Positions 46,485 to 58,866 of a stretch of 64,000 bases of DNA are shown piece by piece. The position numbers were made by a program, and so were the translations under genes. The stretch's first letter is position 1, and the number at the start of each line of letters is the position of its first letter. Source of the DNA: Mesaphorura yosii (Eukaryota > Arthropoda > Collembola > Poduromorpha > Tullbergiidae); NCBI GenBank assembly GCA_009869945.1, contig WIXG01000253.1, positions 1 to 64,000 on the forward strand, read 5' to 3'. A model generated the notes under the pieces. It ran no database searches. It worked only from the letters and a program-made list of their open reading frames with translations, and was not told where the DNA came from.

Positions 46485-47030
46485 TCAGCATGCGCCGTCG
46501 TTGGTATTCTTGGTGGTATTGTTCTCCGCGGAAGGCTCGACCGGATCGTCCAACACAATCTTCGCATTCTCCTTAATCTCTTTCACATCTTCCCTCAACG
46601 CAAGCCTCTCAACGAGCTGCTTTTCCACGCCCTTCACAAAGATCTGATTATTGATCCACATGGACTCGATCTCCAGGTCGGGGTCTTGACATTTCAGAAA
46701 TTCAAGTATCGCTTTCTGCTCGCGTGCAGCGTGATCGCGGAGTGCGCTCGACACGGCATTGAGTCTCTCTTCCCTCGTCGCGAATTCGGTGGCATTAACC
46801 TTGCTCAGTGGATACGAATTGTCCGAATTCAGGATGATGAAAATATCGGCTTTCGGAGAGTGCTCGAATTCTTGAAGCAGTTCCGCACTGATCTTGGACG
46901 AATAGTTCTGAGATTCTGTCATTTTATTGCTGTCGCATGCTGCAACAATTAACAGCCAACAATTAATCTGGAACCACGCCACGGTCAAAACAAGCGGCAC
47001 AGTAAGTAATTTAATTTTCTTACCTCTCAT
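46485..47030 (-). CDS. Stand-alone I9 (subtilisin-propeptide type) inhibitor-like protein
   Basis: Read straight from ATG 47030 it is 181 residues, starting MRGKKIKLLTVPLVLTVAWF, a possible signal peptide. The rest matches the inhibitor I9 / subtilase propeptide fold: ADIFIIL, a long charged helix (ERLNAVSSALRDHAAREQ), AILEFLK, SMWINNQIFVKG and a closing LALREDVKEI. The order is like the propeptide of bacillopeptidase-F-type subtilases, but no catalytic domain follows; the frame ends KNTNDGAC and stop. Stand-alone I9 proteins inhibit subtilisins in fungi. A good 84-base intron (GTAAGA ... TTGTTGCAG, 47023-46940) lies in frame inside the signal region; removing it leaves 153 residues starting MRACDSNKM without a signal. 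Which form is made is open. Confidence 0.7.
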   Translation of the reverse strand: MRGKKIKLLTVPLVLTVAWFQINCWLLIVAACDSNKMTESQNYSSKISAELLQEFEHSPKADIFIILNSDNSYPLSKVNATEFATREERLNAVSSALRDHAAREQKAILEFLKCQDPDLEIESMWINNQIFVKGVEKQLVERLALREDVKEIKENAKIVLDDPVEPSAENNTTKNTNDGAC

Positions 47031-48658
47031 CAAGATCTTCGCCAGCAGCTTGCGTGTGTTGTGCGCAGTTGTCGATTGTTGCGAACGAAATGATAATAAT
47101 TAGCGGCCACTTCCCGTCGAGTAGATTATCGATTCGACTCCCAGCCGGCTGCAAAGCGGCCAATGTCAGTCTGAATGCTGAAGCTGGGCGAGGTAGGCCA
47201 GGTGTTATCGGATTACGAAATCGTGTGCTTTGCCCCTCTTTCTTCTTTGTTTGACAGCGAGAATTTGCACAATCGTAATCTTTCGATCGCACGTTCATTC
47301 GCATTCGCATCGTACGTACGACGAAAGAAGGAAAGGAAGAAGGTGGGGAAGCGTAAGAAAAAGAAAAGAAACCCGACTGTGAGTGAGCACAGTTGTTGGC
47401 GTTGGGTTTGTTTATGCGGTTCTTTGTTTACAATTCGTTGTGCTCCGTGCTGGCTGAGGCTGAACTGCTGCTGAACACGAACTCATAACTGCAACTCATC
47501 ATCATCGTCATCGTCGCCGGTCGTGGTAGTAATCTTGTCCTTTTAAGGTTGCAAAAAATTATTACGTTCATTTTTTGCAGGAGCAGCAGCAGAGGAATCC
47601 CTGACATGAACAACATGGCATGAACCGTGAACACAGAATACAAAACAATTTGCTGCAAAATACGAGCATCTGCTTCACTCTACATTCCAACCCTCGTCCT
47701 GTCTGCCATTCCGCTGTCAAACTGCCTACAAATGCATACTGGTTTACTGGTCGGTTGTAAATCGTAATTTTGTTCGTACAATGTGCCAATGGTAATGAGT
47801 CAGACGGAATCAGAAGAAATTTGTTCACGTAAGTACACAACACACGAATACGAGCACCAGCACGAGATTACGTGCAGAGCCTGCACTGGAGTTGCAGTGC
47901 AGCTCTGTACACAGAGCTCGACCTCAACCCAAATCCAATGATGATGTCATTAAGAAAACATTAAACCCTATTCATATTATGAGGTGGAGGTACTCGACGC
48001 AGCTAATGTTCATAAGAATTACGAATTAACTTAATGCCAGCTAATATCCGCAAAGCAACGCAGGCAAGGCAATACACGAACGAACGAAGAACGGCAGGCA
48101 CGAAGTAAATTATGTGTACCGTCATCTCTTCGTCGTGGAGTGGAAAGGGTGGCAGAATAACAATCATGTTTCGTGTTGTGTGAATCAAATCTGCATAATA
48201 ATCGCATTCCTCACTTTGCGCTCGTCGCTCATCATAATCATATCGTAACGTAACTTTGCTGGCGCACACTGCACGCGTTTCTGTTTCTGCTGAGTTGCCT
48301 GCCTGTCGGAACGATTCAGTTGAGATTTCATCTTTTGCCTTGGTTTGGTAATGTAAATGACAGTTCTTATCTAATCATCCGTGCCGTGCTGCATCTATCA
48401 AGTGTTCAGTTTATGTGAGAGCGGTGCTAGCGAATAGACCACTTAAAGTCAAGAGTACAAATTATTACTTCCAGGAGACGATCAAGAGCAAGCGCAAGAG
48501 CGAGCGATCCGTGTGCAAAAATACATTAACAACAGCCGGACGGATTTTATGAGTCGCTGCCATTGCGATTCCCAGCCAACTCAGTCGCAGTCTCAGTCCT
48601 AAAACTGAGTCCAGCTTGTTATCATTCATTCATTGTGCCGTGCCATTGTGAGAAGATC
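47031..48658. other. Divergent intergenic region with LIM gene 5' leader
   Basis: No coding exon supported. An acceptor-like TTATTACTTCCAG ends at 48474, which may start the first translated exon of the LIM gene. The rest probably holds both promoters. Confidence 0.4.
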
Positions 48659-50521
48659 ATGGACGTGAATAGTACAGTCAAAATTCCTACCGAAGGCTGC
48701 TTCAACTGTACCGGCGGGCCTTCGGACGGACATTACTGCACCGTGTGCTTTGAGAAACTCTTCGAGAAGCAGTTCAACCTGAAGAATGGTGGGCCAACTG
48801 CCCCCAAGGCAAAGGTATGCTATGCTTTTGTCACATTACGAGCGATTTTCGCATGTCGCGTTTTGCTCATAATCGCATTATCGAATTTTTGCAATTCCAC
48901 AGCCTCCTCCACCACCACCCAAGCCGACCAAGGCCAAAAACAAGCCCAGCACCAACGGCGGTAGTGGCAACGGGGCTGATATGAACGTGAACGGGGACTC
49001 CAACTCGGCTCCGGCTCGAAAAGGCATCAGCTCATCCGAGTTTGTGTGCAGCAAATGCCGCACCACGTTGCATGGGAAAACTGTTGAGACACTGGTGAGT
49101 CATGTCATTTGCGTCGCGTATCGCGTTTTGTGTCATGTCAATGCTGTCATTGTCATTGTATGTCGTAGTACATTAAATGACTTTCTGAAACGACAAATGA
49201 GAATTGAATTTTGAGTGCCGACCTTCGGCTGCCCTAATGCAACATTCTGTAGACATCCTTAATTGGCTATGCTCTTCATCTCACTGTCGCTGTAACTTTC
49301 TAATGCAGAATATGAAATATGAATTCGAGTTTAACATTGAATTGACTTTAACTAACTTAACCTTCTTTTCCTGCGTTTGATTTTCAGTCTCCTGGCCAGC
49401 TAGTCTGCCGCCCCTGCTTCGATGCCCACATTCCCTCCATCGCATGCACCCACTGCAACGGGCCGTTCACGGCAGGCAACACGCTGGTCACCTACAACAA
49501 CCTTCCGTACCATCAAAAATGCTTCACATGCTCCAAATGTTCGCTTCCAATCGGTCCGAAATCTTTCTGCAACCAGAGTTCCGAAGTCATATGCGAAGAC
49601 TGCTACTTTGAGAAGTCGGGCAAAATCTGCGTCGGTTGTGGCAGCGTGCTGAGTTCAGTCGGATTCCTCTTCAAAGATCAACCATGGCACAAGACGTGCT
49701 TTGTTTGCTGCAAATGCAAGCAGAATTTGGGGGAGCGCGACGTCTTCATGAAGGACAAGCGCCTCTTCTGTAAATCGTGCTACGTGGCGGACTTTGTCGG
49801 CAAATGCGCTGCTTGTGGGCTCGGCATGGAAGGTAAACATACAGCAATTAATTATCAATTCCAATTCACATAGATCATAGGGCCTAATCTTCCGACTTCC
49901 TTTCGTAGGAGAAATTGTCGAGTACGAAGGCCGAGAGTACCACAACAACTGTTTCTGCTGTTTCACGTGCAATCGTCCCTTCGGCGACGCTTCCTTCATT
50001 CCCCGTGAAGGAAAGACATACTGCGAGACCTGTTTTTGCATCAACTTTGGAAAGCAATGTACAAAATGCGGGCTGACCATTTCGCCAACTTCGGGCACTG
50101 GAGTCGTGTTTCGTGGCGAACACTACCACAGGGAATGCTTCGTATGCACAAAGTGCCGTGAGAGTTTGACGGGCCAGATGGTGCACAGCAACAAGGAGGA
50201 CATGAAGCAAGATCCGTATTGCGCAACATGCTACGATGACCTGTTCTCCAAACGATGCACGGCATGTGCAGAAGTCATTTCAGGTAGAATGAACTCCGAC
50301 TACATGAATTTTGACGAGATAATGATAAGACGAATTCGGCGAATTTACGACAATGTACCACTTTTACAGGCGTGATCGGCTCGAAGTACATTGCCCACGA
50401 CGGAAAAACTTGGCATGAGGAATGTTTCAACTGTAAAATATGTCAGAGTTCACTGGTGAACCGGAAAATGTTACTGAAGGGAACCGACATCATATGTGGT
50501 CCCTGTGCAACTTACATGTAA
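48659..50521 (+). CDS. LIM-domain protein, Limpet/FHL-like
   Basis: Five exons: 48659-48814, 48903-49094, 49388-49832, 49909-50283 and 50370-50521; 439 residues. After a Cys-containing N-terminus and a short Pro-rich link (PPPPPPK) there is a half LIM (CSKC ... CRPC) and five full LIM domains starting CTHCNGPF, CVGCGSVL, CAACGLGM, CTKCGLTI and CTACAEVI, each with the central HxxCFxC (HQKCFTC, HKTCFVC, HNNCFCC, HRECFVC, HEECFNC). The half-plus-tandem layout with an aromatic-rich second finger is that of FHL proteins and Drosophila Limpet, which are muscle and nuclear adaptors. LIM domains bind zinc and partner proteins rather than DNA. The start ATG is in good context (GATCATGG). All joins are in phase. 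Alternative N-termini are likely, as in Limpet, but not shown here. Confidence 0.9.
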
Positions 50522-51625
50522 CCGCATCCAGACGCGAGCCAACGGAGTGCCAAATACCAGCCCAGTACTAAAAAGTATGCGTATCGGAACCTTGAAGAGC
50601 TTGATAATGTGGTCATATCCAGTAAACAGCGAACAGCGTCCAGTTGACTGGCTTTACTTTAATTAATGTCACCTTGAAACTTGAATTGAAAAAACGAACG
50701 GTACAATGCCGCGGCCAATTACCAACTAGAGTTTAGAACCCATTATCACTACAATTCTATTAAGATACGTTAAACAAATTCAGTACGAATATTAGTATGA
50801 ATAGGAATTCATAACAATGACAGTCAGTTAAGTTTTAATTGTGTTATCAAATCTTCGTATTAAAACCTCTTGTAATACTTTTACTTTGTGCTTGCTTGCT
50901 GCTTGAACCAGACGACGGTAAATCATTTTATTTTGCTGTGACAAACTAGAATGAATAAAAAGTTATTGCAGTGTTAATGGCCCGTAGTCCTGTACTTGTC
51001 GAAGAGAATTATCATAGCGTGCCACTTTATTTGCCATGATTCGTTCAGCGAAAGCGGAAATTCTTGTGAATTCATTCTGAATGTGTGCATATTGCCTTGA
51101 AAGAATTCTCTGATATCTCCGGAGACGAATCTGAAAATGTCACCCAATACTTGGAATATGAATCATCGCCAGTAGTAGCACTTGATTATGGGCCACCCGA
51201 ATGTAAACATTTCCACAGTTTCACCTAATTAAGTATTCGTGATGGGGGTGGCCATTAGCCTATCAATCAGGAAATTGAGCAATTGCTAGTAATTGTCCAG
51301 TGAAGACATGCTTATCAACACACGGTCGGCGCAAGTCGATTCATTGAACGGTACCATTAGCATGATAATGTTTACGGAACTGGAGCATTACATAACAATG
51401 GAATTATCACACAACCTGCTGTCTGCGCCTGCGATGCGAACATGTGAGCTGCCACTACCACCATGACTCACTTTCCTTTTCAATGCAACTGATATAAATA
51501 GGAAATGAAATCGCAACGAATTTCAAGTGAATTGAAATCTCAACTGAACTGGATCCTAATCTCAGACTGAGCCAAACAACAATTCTTCTGAATTCTTAGG
51601 GTGAAGAGCGCCGAATTGCGTGAAA
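50522..51625. other. LIM gene 3' region and spacer
   Basis: AT-rich 3' untranslated region with AATAAA near 50956. A TATA sequence for the next gene is at 51492. No coding exon was supported. Confidence 0.5.
51492..51500 (+). promoter_or_regulatory. TATA box of the crystallin-like gene
   Basis: GATATAAATAGG stands about 130 bases before the ATG at 51626; transcription would start near 51525. Confidence 0.55.
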
Positions 51626-52063
51626 ATGGCTCCCGATCGTAAAATTGCAATTTACGCTGGAATTCTCGCCTCATTAGCGGCTCTAATCGCGACGACTCAT
51701 TCGGCTCACGTAACTCTCTACAACGAAGCTGATCTCTCAAGTAATTTTAGACGGAATTTAATCAATATTCGTACCAACACTCCAAATTCTGTACGCTTAT
51801 TTGGGTGATAAATTTCTATTTTAGATGAGCTGGGGACCTTCGACCTTGATTCCCAAGACTGCTTCACGCTGCCAGCATCTGTGCGACGACGTGCGTCATC
51901 GCTTCTCACGTCTGACTGCGTAATTCTGCACGAAAGTCTGTATTGCGATGGCATCGGAGGGTTTCACTCCATGAAAGTGCGAATGGACAAATTTGGCGTT
52001 GGAACGTATAACCTGAGCGAAGTTAATTTCAATGATAAACTGAATTCGATGAATCTCTGTTGA
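51626..52063 (+). CDS. Small secreted beta/gamma-crystallin-like protein
   Basis: Exons 51626-51740 and 51825-52063; 117 residues. A signal peptide (KIAIYAGILASLAALIATTHS) precedes HVTLYNEADLSNELGTF, DCFTLP, RASSLLTSDC and VILHESLYCDGIGG. The pattern V-x-L-Y ... C-x-x-L-P ... S-S ... C-x-x-L-H/Y ... C-x-G is that of a single beta/gamma-crystallin-like motif pair in small arthropod secreted proteins. Four cysteines in the mature part allow two disulfides, with one more at the C-terminus (NLC). Such proteins are seen among cuticle, venom and immune secretions; no function can be claimed. The intron is in phase 1. AATAAA follows at 52076-52081, facing the Tret1 gene. Confidence 0.7.
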
Positions 52064-52152
52064 TGCGCGTCCGTAAATAAAACAGACTAAACATGACTTT
52101 ATTGATCACAGTTCACAATAATTCTGAACAAGACTACAGCATCATTACGGTA

Positions 52153-54031
52153 CTATTCAACGATTGGTTGCATTTTGCCCAAGTTATCCGCTGGAGTAAT
52201 TGCGAACATGGGCACAGTGTTTGAAATGACTGAGATACGACGTGTAATCTTCTTCTCAATATCCTCCAGGCTCTTGCCCCGGGTTTCGGGGACGTAGCAC
52301 AAAATGAAGGGAGTTCCAACCACGCAAATCAGCGCGAAGCCCAGAAACGCGGTTTCTGGCCCCATGTAATGAACAACAGTCGGAAACGTTTTGGTAACAA
52401 AGAAAGTGCATGTCCAATTAAAGGCGGTTGAAATGGCTGCAGCAGGGCCACGAATGCGGAGTGGAAACACTTCGCCAACTAAAATAATAAGAACAAATTC
52501 AGCTCTGATGGACCGTTTTAAGTACAAGGAGTGTTTAAACTTACGAATGAGCCATGGAATTGGTCCAAACCCTAAACTGAAGAACACAACGAAAGTCATG
52601 ACGCAGACAAGTGCAACCCAACCATACCCTTCAACTGATGCGGGTGAATGATTGAGCAGATAAAAGAATCCACCAAGAATGCCCAGCGAAAAGATCATGA
52701 CCGTATTCGACATCAGAAGCAGTGACTTGCGGCCATATCGATCAATGAGTTGAATCAGAATAAACGTCGCTCCGAAATTGACGGCGGCGACAATGATCGA
52801 AGCCGTGTGGTTATTGATGCTGGAGCCGGAAAGCTTGAAAATTGTGTTTGAGTAGAAGATGACGGCGTTGATACCGGAGAATTGCTGGAAGAACATGAGG
52901 CCGAGAGAGACGAGCATTGGCTTCACGTACATTTTGCGAAAGAGGTCTTTCAATTTGCCGGAGTCCTTCCTGGATTTCGCGTAGTTTCTGCTGATGAGAT
53001 GCAGTTCGTGCTTGATGTCAGCGTCCTTGCTCCGAAACCATTCCAGGGCCTTCTCGGCTTCGGCCTCTTTACCTGCGGAAATCCAAATTGGTGTTTTAGA
53101 ATTGTCTCATTTATAAAGAATTGTTCAGCTCACCTTTTGAGATGTACCATCGCGGAGTGTCCGGGATGAACATCATGCAAACTACGAAAGGCAATGAAAG
53201 TGAGGCTCCAAGAAACGCCAAATTTCGCCAGTTTAAGAAAGCTCCAGCAGAATAGCAAATGACGATGCCAACGTTGCCGAAGGATGTGGGCAGGAGACCA
53301 AGTCGACCTCTGTACTCTTGCTGCACCGTTTCCGCAATGTAAACGGGCAACGAGAGACTGATGATGCCAACGCACAAACCCGCTACGATACGAGCAATGT
53401 AGAGCATGTGAATTTCGTTCGCGAGGGCAATCAGGAGCCAGGCTAAAAGACGAAGAGAACAAGTTAAGGCGAATCTAAGATGAGAAGGATAAAGAGTATC
53501 GATGTAGGCTACCTGAGATGAGTGGAACTGCAGTCGACAAAATCGTACGTTTTCGCCCAAGAATTTCAATCAGAGTGCCAGCGATTATTCCACCAAACAG
53601 AGCGCTCAAGGGCATAAGGCTCCCGATCCAGGACGCTTCTTCGCTATCTTCCTCGATGTAGAAAGTCGAGTTTTCTTGGTTCATAGATGAGATTGCTGGC
53701 GCAGAGTACGACGCAGACATGCCAATCAGCAAGTCCGCAAGTGAGACTGAAAGCGCTGCGAAAACCTGCAGAACGAAACGAGACAAAATTCACACCAGCG
53801 TACGCTTCAAATTCAGGAACCAGAATTTACCTGTGACCACGTGCATCTCGGAGCTATGGCTACCACTTTTGCCTGTGCTTGAAGCAGTGGCTGTACATTC
53901 TTCTCAGACGGATTCTTTTCACCATTGCATTCAAACTCATGTGTGGGTAACTGAACGACGGAAATCGTGGCCGCGTACGGTTTTGTGTCGGGTCCGTATT
54001 CGAATTCGGACGCAGTCTCGCTTGGTAACAT
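52153..54031 (-). CDS. Facilitated trehalose/sugar transporter, Tret1-like
   Basis: Five exons: 54031-53831, 53765-53513, 53442-53134, 53072-52545 and 52478-52153; 538 residues. Sugar-porter signatures: GRKRT after helix 2, [64 protein letters not shown] and the C-terminal [12 protein letters not shown]. Twelve helices are expected in the plasma membrane. Arthropod Tret1 relatives release trehalose or take up hexoses. The N-terminal 65 residues are variable and cytosolic. The start is ATG 54031. It is divergent from a paralogue at 58867-62005, with exon borders alike except one: exon 3 here (309 bases) equals exons 3 plus 4 of the paralogue (174 + 135). Its 3' end faces the crystallin-like gene 90 bases away. 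Confidence 0.92.
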
Positions 54032-57000
54032 TTTCTCTCGTATGAGAATTTTGTAGTTGCAGTAGAGTTGTGAGTCTTACGTCGCACAAGTCGCACGGGT
54101 TAAAGTTGACTTTCCTCGTATCGCTGTTATCTCTATCCCGTGTTTGTATTTACTTTTGTGTGTTTCTGAGTTTACAGTATACGTAATCCAGGACAGAGCT
54201 CGACGTGAAGACGATGTTGGCCAAAGAAGTCGAGATCCTAAACTGAAATAAAATGGAATTTCAACGCAATTTTATAACATTTCGATCTCACATTCATTTC
54301 ATTACATTTGTCTCATTTTGTTACATTTCTACATTCTTATGTACGAGCTGTACGATGTGTATACTTGGAAGGAAAAGGTACTTGTTTTCTGAGACAAGCG
54401 AATTCAAAGCTAATGGCACTGTCTCATAATTAATTGCGAGTAAAAGTCAATGCTTATGGGCTTCGATGATGTACCACGATTCGTACAAAAATGGTGCTTA
54501 AGTAGAGGACTTGGAAGTTGACACGCCTTGGAGGGTTCCCAAATTAAACGAACGTAGGCTGTCTTTATGCTTGACGTGGACCAAAAAAATTCCAGCAAAG
54601 GTCAAGTATGGGTAAGACAACAACGGTGATGGCCGAGTGCTAGATTAATGCAGTTGTAATTAACCAATCCAGTATGATGAAGTCTGGGATCAGGGCCAAG
54701 GTCCAGCCCAGTTCAGCTAAGTCCAGCAGCCGGACGTCACGAGAAACCGGTTCTTGATTACGAATACGACTGCGATGACAAAGCTTCGATAAAACCAAGC
54801 TTGTTTTCCAGTAATCGGTCATCGTTTCCCAAAGAAGAAACAAATCACGTACAAGTTCTGTTGCTGGCCAAATCTGGAAGCCTCATGAGCAGCTGGAAGA
54901 TACTCAAGCAGAAGACAGAAACAGAGACGCGAATTTGCATACAATATGAACAATACGGAACACAGAAAGAAGAATGACAGTCGCTTCTTCCGCTACTGCT
55001 ACAGTCCTGCATCACCTTCTTCCTGCGTGCACTTTTTTCTGTTGCTGTCGTCGTGTCGCACAATGAATCGTAAACGAAACTAATTTACACCAACCGACGT
55101 GCGGCATGATAACTGGGTTTGAAGATTTTGTCAACTTATCAATATTCTACTCAACGCACTTTGTTCAATTGCATTCATTTTGAATCCGTATTCTGTTTTG
55201 GTTTCTGAGGTCAAGGACTGACTCACAGCAAAGGGGCAGACGCATGTCTTTGTATTGTCTTGAATTGTATGTTCAACCGGAGTTACTACGTCATTATATA
55301 GAATGCAAGAAATATTGTGTCATCAAGACCTCTGATCAGGACGGTCTCTTTAATTGAGGTACTCTGAGAAGGTGGACATGCAAAATTTCCATCCAACTTT
55401 ATCGAAGGCAGGGCACAATTGAAAATTTATGGTGGCGTTGCAGGGCTGATTTCCATTTAATTAATCACGTAATTAACGAGTTAAAGACTTAAGGTCGTTA
55501 GTTTTATAATTGCTTAACCTTCACTGGCTAGCGCGACGAGCGATGGAATGAGCGCCGAGGCTCAAATTAAACGGAGTGGTCAACTAGAGTGAACCGGTGA
55601 GAACCAAATGCAACTGTCTGAAGACAAATATAGTCTTAAGCCCCCAGCGTACAACGTGCAAACAAATAAAAATACAAACCCGTCTTGCACATTGCACGTT
55701 AATTCCGTTCTCGAGACGAAGGAATGCATCGCTGCATTGACTTGATTGTATTCTCAGCTGCGATGGATTCATTGTATTCCAGTCAGACTATTATCGCGCC
55801 CAACCAACCGCAGGCGAAAGACAGTGTCGGAAGTGCGCCTGGAACACGACCCTTGAATTCCATGGCCCATGGACAAATCGTTACAGAACGCAATAGTCAC
55901 ATTCACAATGACATAATTATGCGAGTCCAGGTGAAGGTTGGATTGGAAAAGTACGATCAGGATACGATTCAATAGTCAAGTTCACCTCAGGTCATCCTCG
56001 AACGCAAACGCGAACGCACATGGAATGAATTGCATGCGCAACGCGCTAAGCGGACGTAATGGAAATATATTGTGAGAATGAATAAACGCTCCAATTTGTC
56101 TGACAAGACTGAAAATGCGCAATGCGCATCTTCAGCCTCATTGCAAGGACAACAAACACATTTTAAAAACTTTCTTATGTTCGGATAATCTTATGTAGAA
56201 ATCCAAGCCTGATGGTATATTTAAATGGGGCGTGGCCGGATTGCCGATTCCGGCACGATCTCGTCTGCACGTGAAGACATTGCAACAGACATTTCAGAAA
56301 TTCGTTCACATTAGCATCCAGCATTTCGGCGTTCGTTAATTGTTGACTATTATCACACTTCTGGAGCATCATGGCCTGGATGAGTAAGCGGCCCGTTCGC
56401 AAAAGAAAAGCAGTGATGAAGCATGAAGCAGTCATTGCACAATCCGTGCATGAGGCGAGAACGAGCGTCTAAGCAAATATTATTGAATATTGAATAATAC
56501 CGTAAAGATTGTAAATAAAATGTAATCTGCTTCTGCTTGTAAAGTGTCATTGAGTTAGTCACCGCACCGCACCAGCGCAAGCCATCGTCCGCGTCTCGGC
56601 TCGGCTAAAGCAAGTGACGTAAAATGTAAAATCGTGAACGATGAACGCGAGCGAGCCGCTGCTGGGTAGTCCAATAAATCTGTCGCTTCTCTTTTAAAAT
56701 GGGTCAATTTACTCGTTGTGGAATTGTACTCGAAGAAAACAACAACAAACCATTACAACATTGTTTTGATAGAGTAATTGCCTGCCTCGAATGAGTAACG
56801 CTCCGGTTCTTGGGATTATTTTGCGTGCTCTTGGCTTTGATTCAATTAAAATGCACATGAATGACTCTCGGTTATCAAAGTGCGTGCTTTACACGCAGCA
56901 GGTTGGCGGTTCAGGACTTTGATTACGCTGCTTTTCACAAGGAAAGGCCTTAAAAGTTGGAATTTCTCATTGCAAGTGACTCAACTTCAATTTCAAATTG

Positions 57001-58406
57001 CTTGGGGTCAAGATTTGTTTTTCAGACTCATCAAAACAATCGAAACTGGTGTGAACCAGCCCTCCTGTCCTGCAACGCAAAAGTTTGGTGGCATTGTATA
57101 GGCAGTCGCAGGCCAAAGAATGAGCATGAACGGCGTACACAAGATTTGGCAAGCAAACCGTAAACAAGCGAACGCGACTCACTATTCGTGATTGTTGTTG
57201 ACATTTTCCCATGTTGCTGATTAATTATACACATTTTTGCAACGCAACAATGTCACCGAGCGCCAGAGATGATGATGAAGATGAAGACGGTGATCGAGAT
57301 GAGGAAACTCGCATCGAGTCGCGTCGCAGCGGTCAACACAACAAGAAACTTGTTGAGGAGACAAACATCTGTTTGCTGTTTACGCTTTACGGCCACAATC
57401 TCATCCAGTCGGAGTCACAGAATGCAAGAGAGTCTCATCTGCGTACATTAAGCGTGAGTGAACGGAGATCGATGAGTAAATTGCAAGGCAATCCGCAATC
57501 GAACGGAACCAATCCTTACTTAAACCCTCTTACATTGTGGCTTCGCAGTGGCAGTGGCGTCCTTGCCTTGCCCGGCCGCAGATGACGTCTGCAACGCAGC
57601 TCAACGCAATCAGCATAAATTTTCACATCCATTCTAATTGCCAGGACTTGGACTTGGGCTGGGACTTGTGAATGGGTGTAATTGTACCTCCGCTGATGCC
57701 GTAATAGTTATTAATAGCCCAATTTGCACATTAGCACAAAATTTATGGAAATTCAGCTCAGATTTATGTAAATTCGAACGAAACAGAACAGCATTTACGG
57801 ATTTATGTTGGTGAAGACGGGCTGTGAATGCGGATATTTCTTGGCCTGGGCTAAACTACGCCCGTGGCCCGCGCAATTTGCACCCGAACGCTAATTTATG
57901 ACCATGGCCGCGTTTCGTACGGAATGGATTGTTTCAAAATCTAATAACTTAAGTCATGTAATAATGTAATGTAAGTAATAATCATGAACCAAGTCAAGGC
58001 TTTTCATTTTCCATTTTGGATGACTCTAAATGAGAAGTCACTTGAATCTCAATCTCGTCCTGATCTTGTGTCTTATCCTCAGTTCCTTCTTGATCTTTGG
58101 TTCTCGTATTGTGTGACTTTGTGTGTCCCCCGAATTGTATATATTTGAAGTCAACGTTCGTGCACGTCCGTTCAACTCTTCGTCGGTAAATTTCCATAGT
58201 GGCGTGGTTGTGATTTGATTGTGGCCGGCCAAGTTGACTATCATCTTTCGCGTCGTGTTATTTGTGTTTACGCGTCCGTGTTCGCGTTTTGGGTTGAATT
58301 TTCGAATTCAATTGCCAATGCATTTACCGTGCAGTGCAACGCGTTCGAGTACGAAGAACAGCCAGAGGACGACGAGTACGAATGAGTTCTCTCTCGTGCT
58401 CGCGTG
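54032..58406. other. Long intergenic region between divergent transporters
   Basis: About 4.4 kb without a recognised gene. The open frame with ATG near 57250 (acidic, 112 codons, Asp/Glu/Arg-rich) has no domain or homologue I know. No tRNA, satellite or transposon end was noticed. It likely contains regulatory sequence for the two Tret1-like genes. Confidence 0.45.
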
Positions 58407-58416
58407 TATATAAAAG
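58407..58416 (+). promoter_or_regulatory. TATA box of the second Tret1-like gene
   Basis: GTGTATATAAAAGT is a strong TATA match; a start near 58438 would give a leader of about 430 bases before the ATG at 58867. Confidence 0.6.
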
Positions 58417-58866
58417 TATGTCGTCGAGACTAAACTGTTGACTTTTCTTCGTTCTTTGACTCGAGTTCACATTCTTGGCTGGCTTGCCTCTCTTCTTCCT
58501 ACTGCTCTTGTTCTCCTGTCTAGCTGGCATAGAACCGTCTCAATCTCATCCTCATACATCGAGCTCATACCAGCACGATTCTCTCGCTACCGTTTGTGGG
58601 CTAGACTTCCTCACTAAAATCTTTAGAACGTTAGTCGAGATCGGCTTGTTCCACTAAAATCTTTCAGTGAGTTTAAACCCGTGTTCGGAGACGGTTTATA
58701 CCAGTTGACAGTCTAGTCCGAGGTGGTGTCGCTAATTACTGCACGCACGAGAATAGCAACAGCCTTCCATTACAGAAGAGTGCAGCAGAGCTCCAGCAGC
58801 AAGCGGCAAGTCCCGTTACTCTTTTCCCCCTGACATCCCCTTCGTCACGCACAAGAAGGGAAAGTT

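Noticed and set aside
57250..57585. Acidic 112-codon frame
   Set aside because: Has an ATG, but composition is driven by GAT/GAA repeats and no domain is visible.
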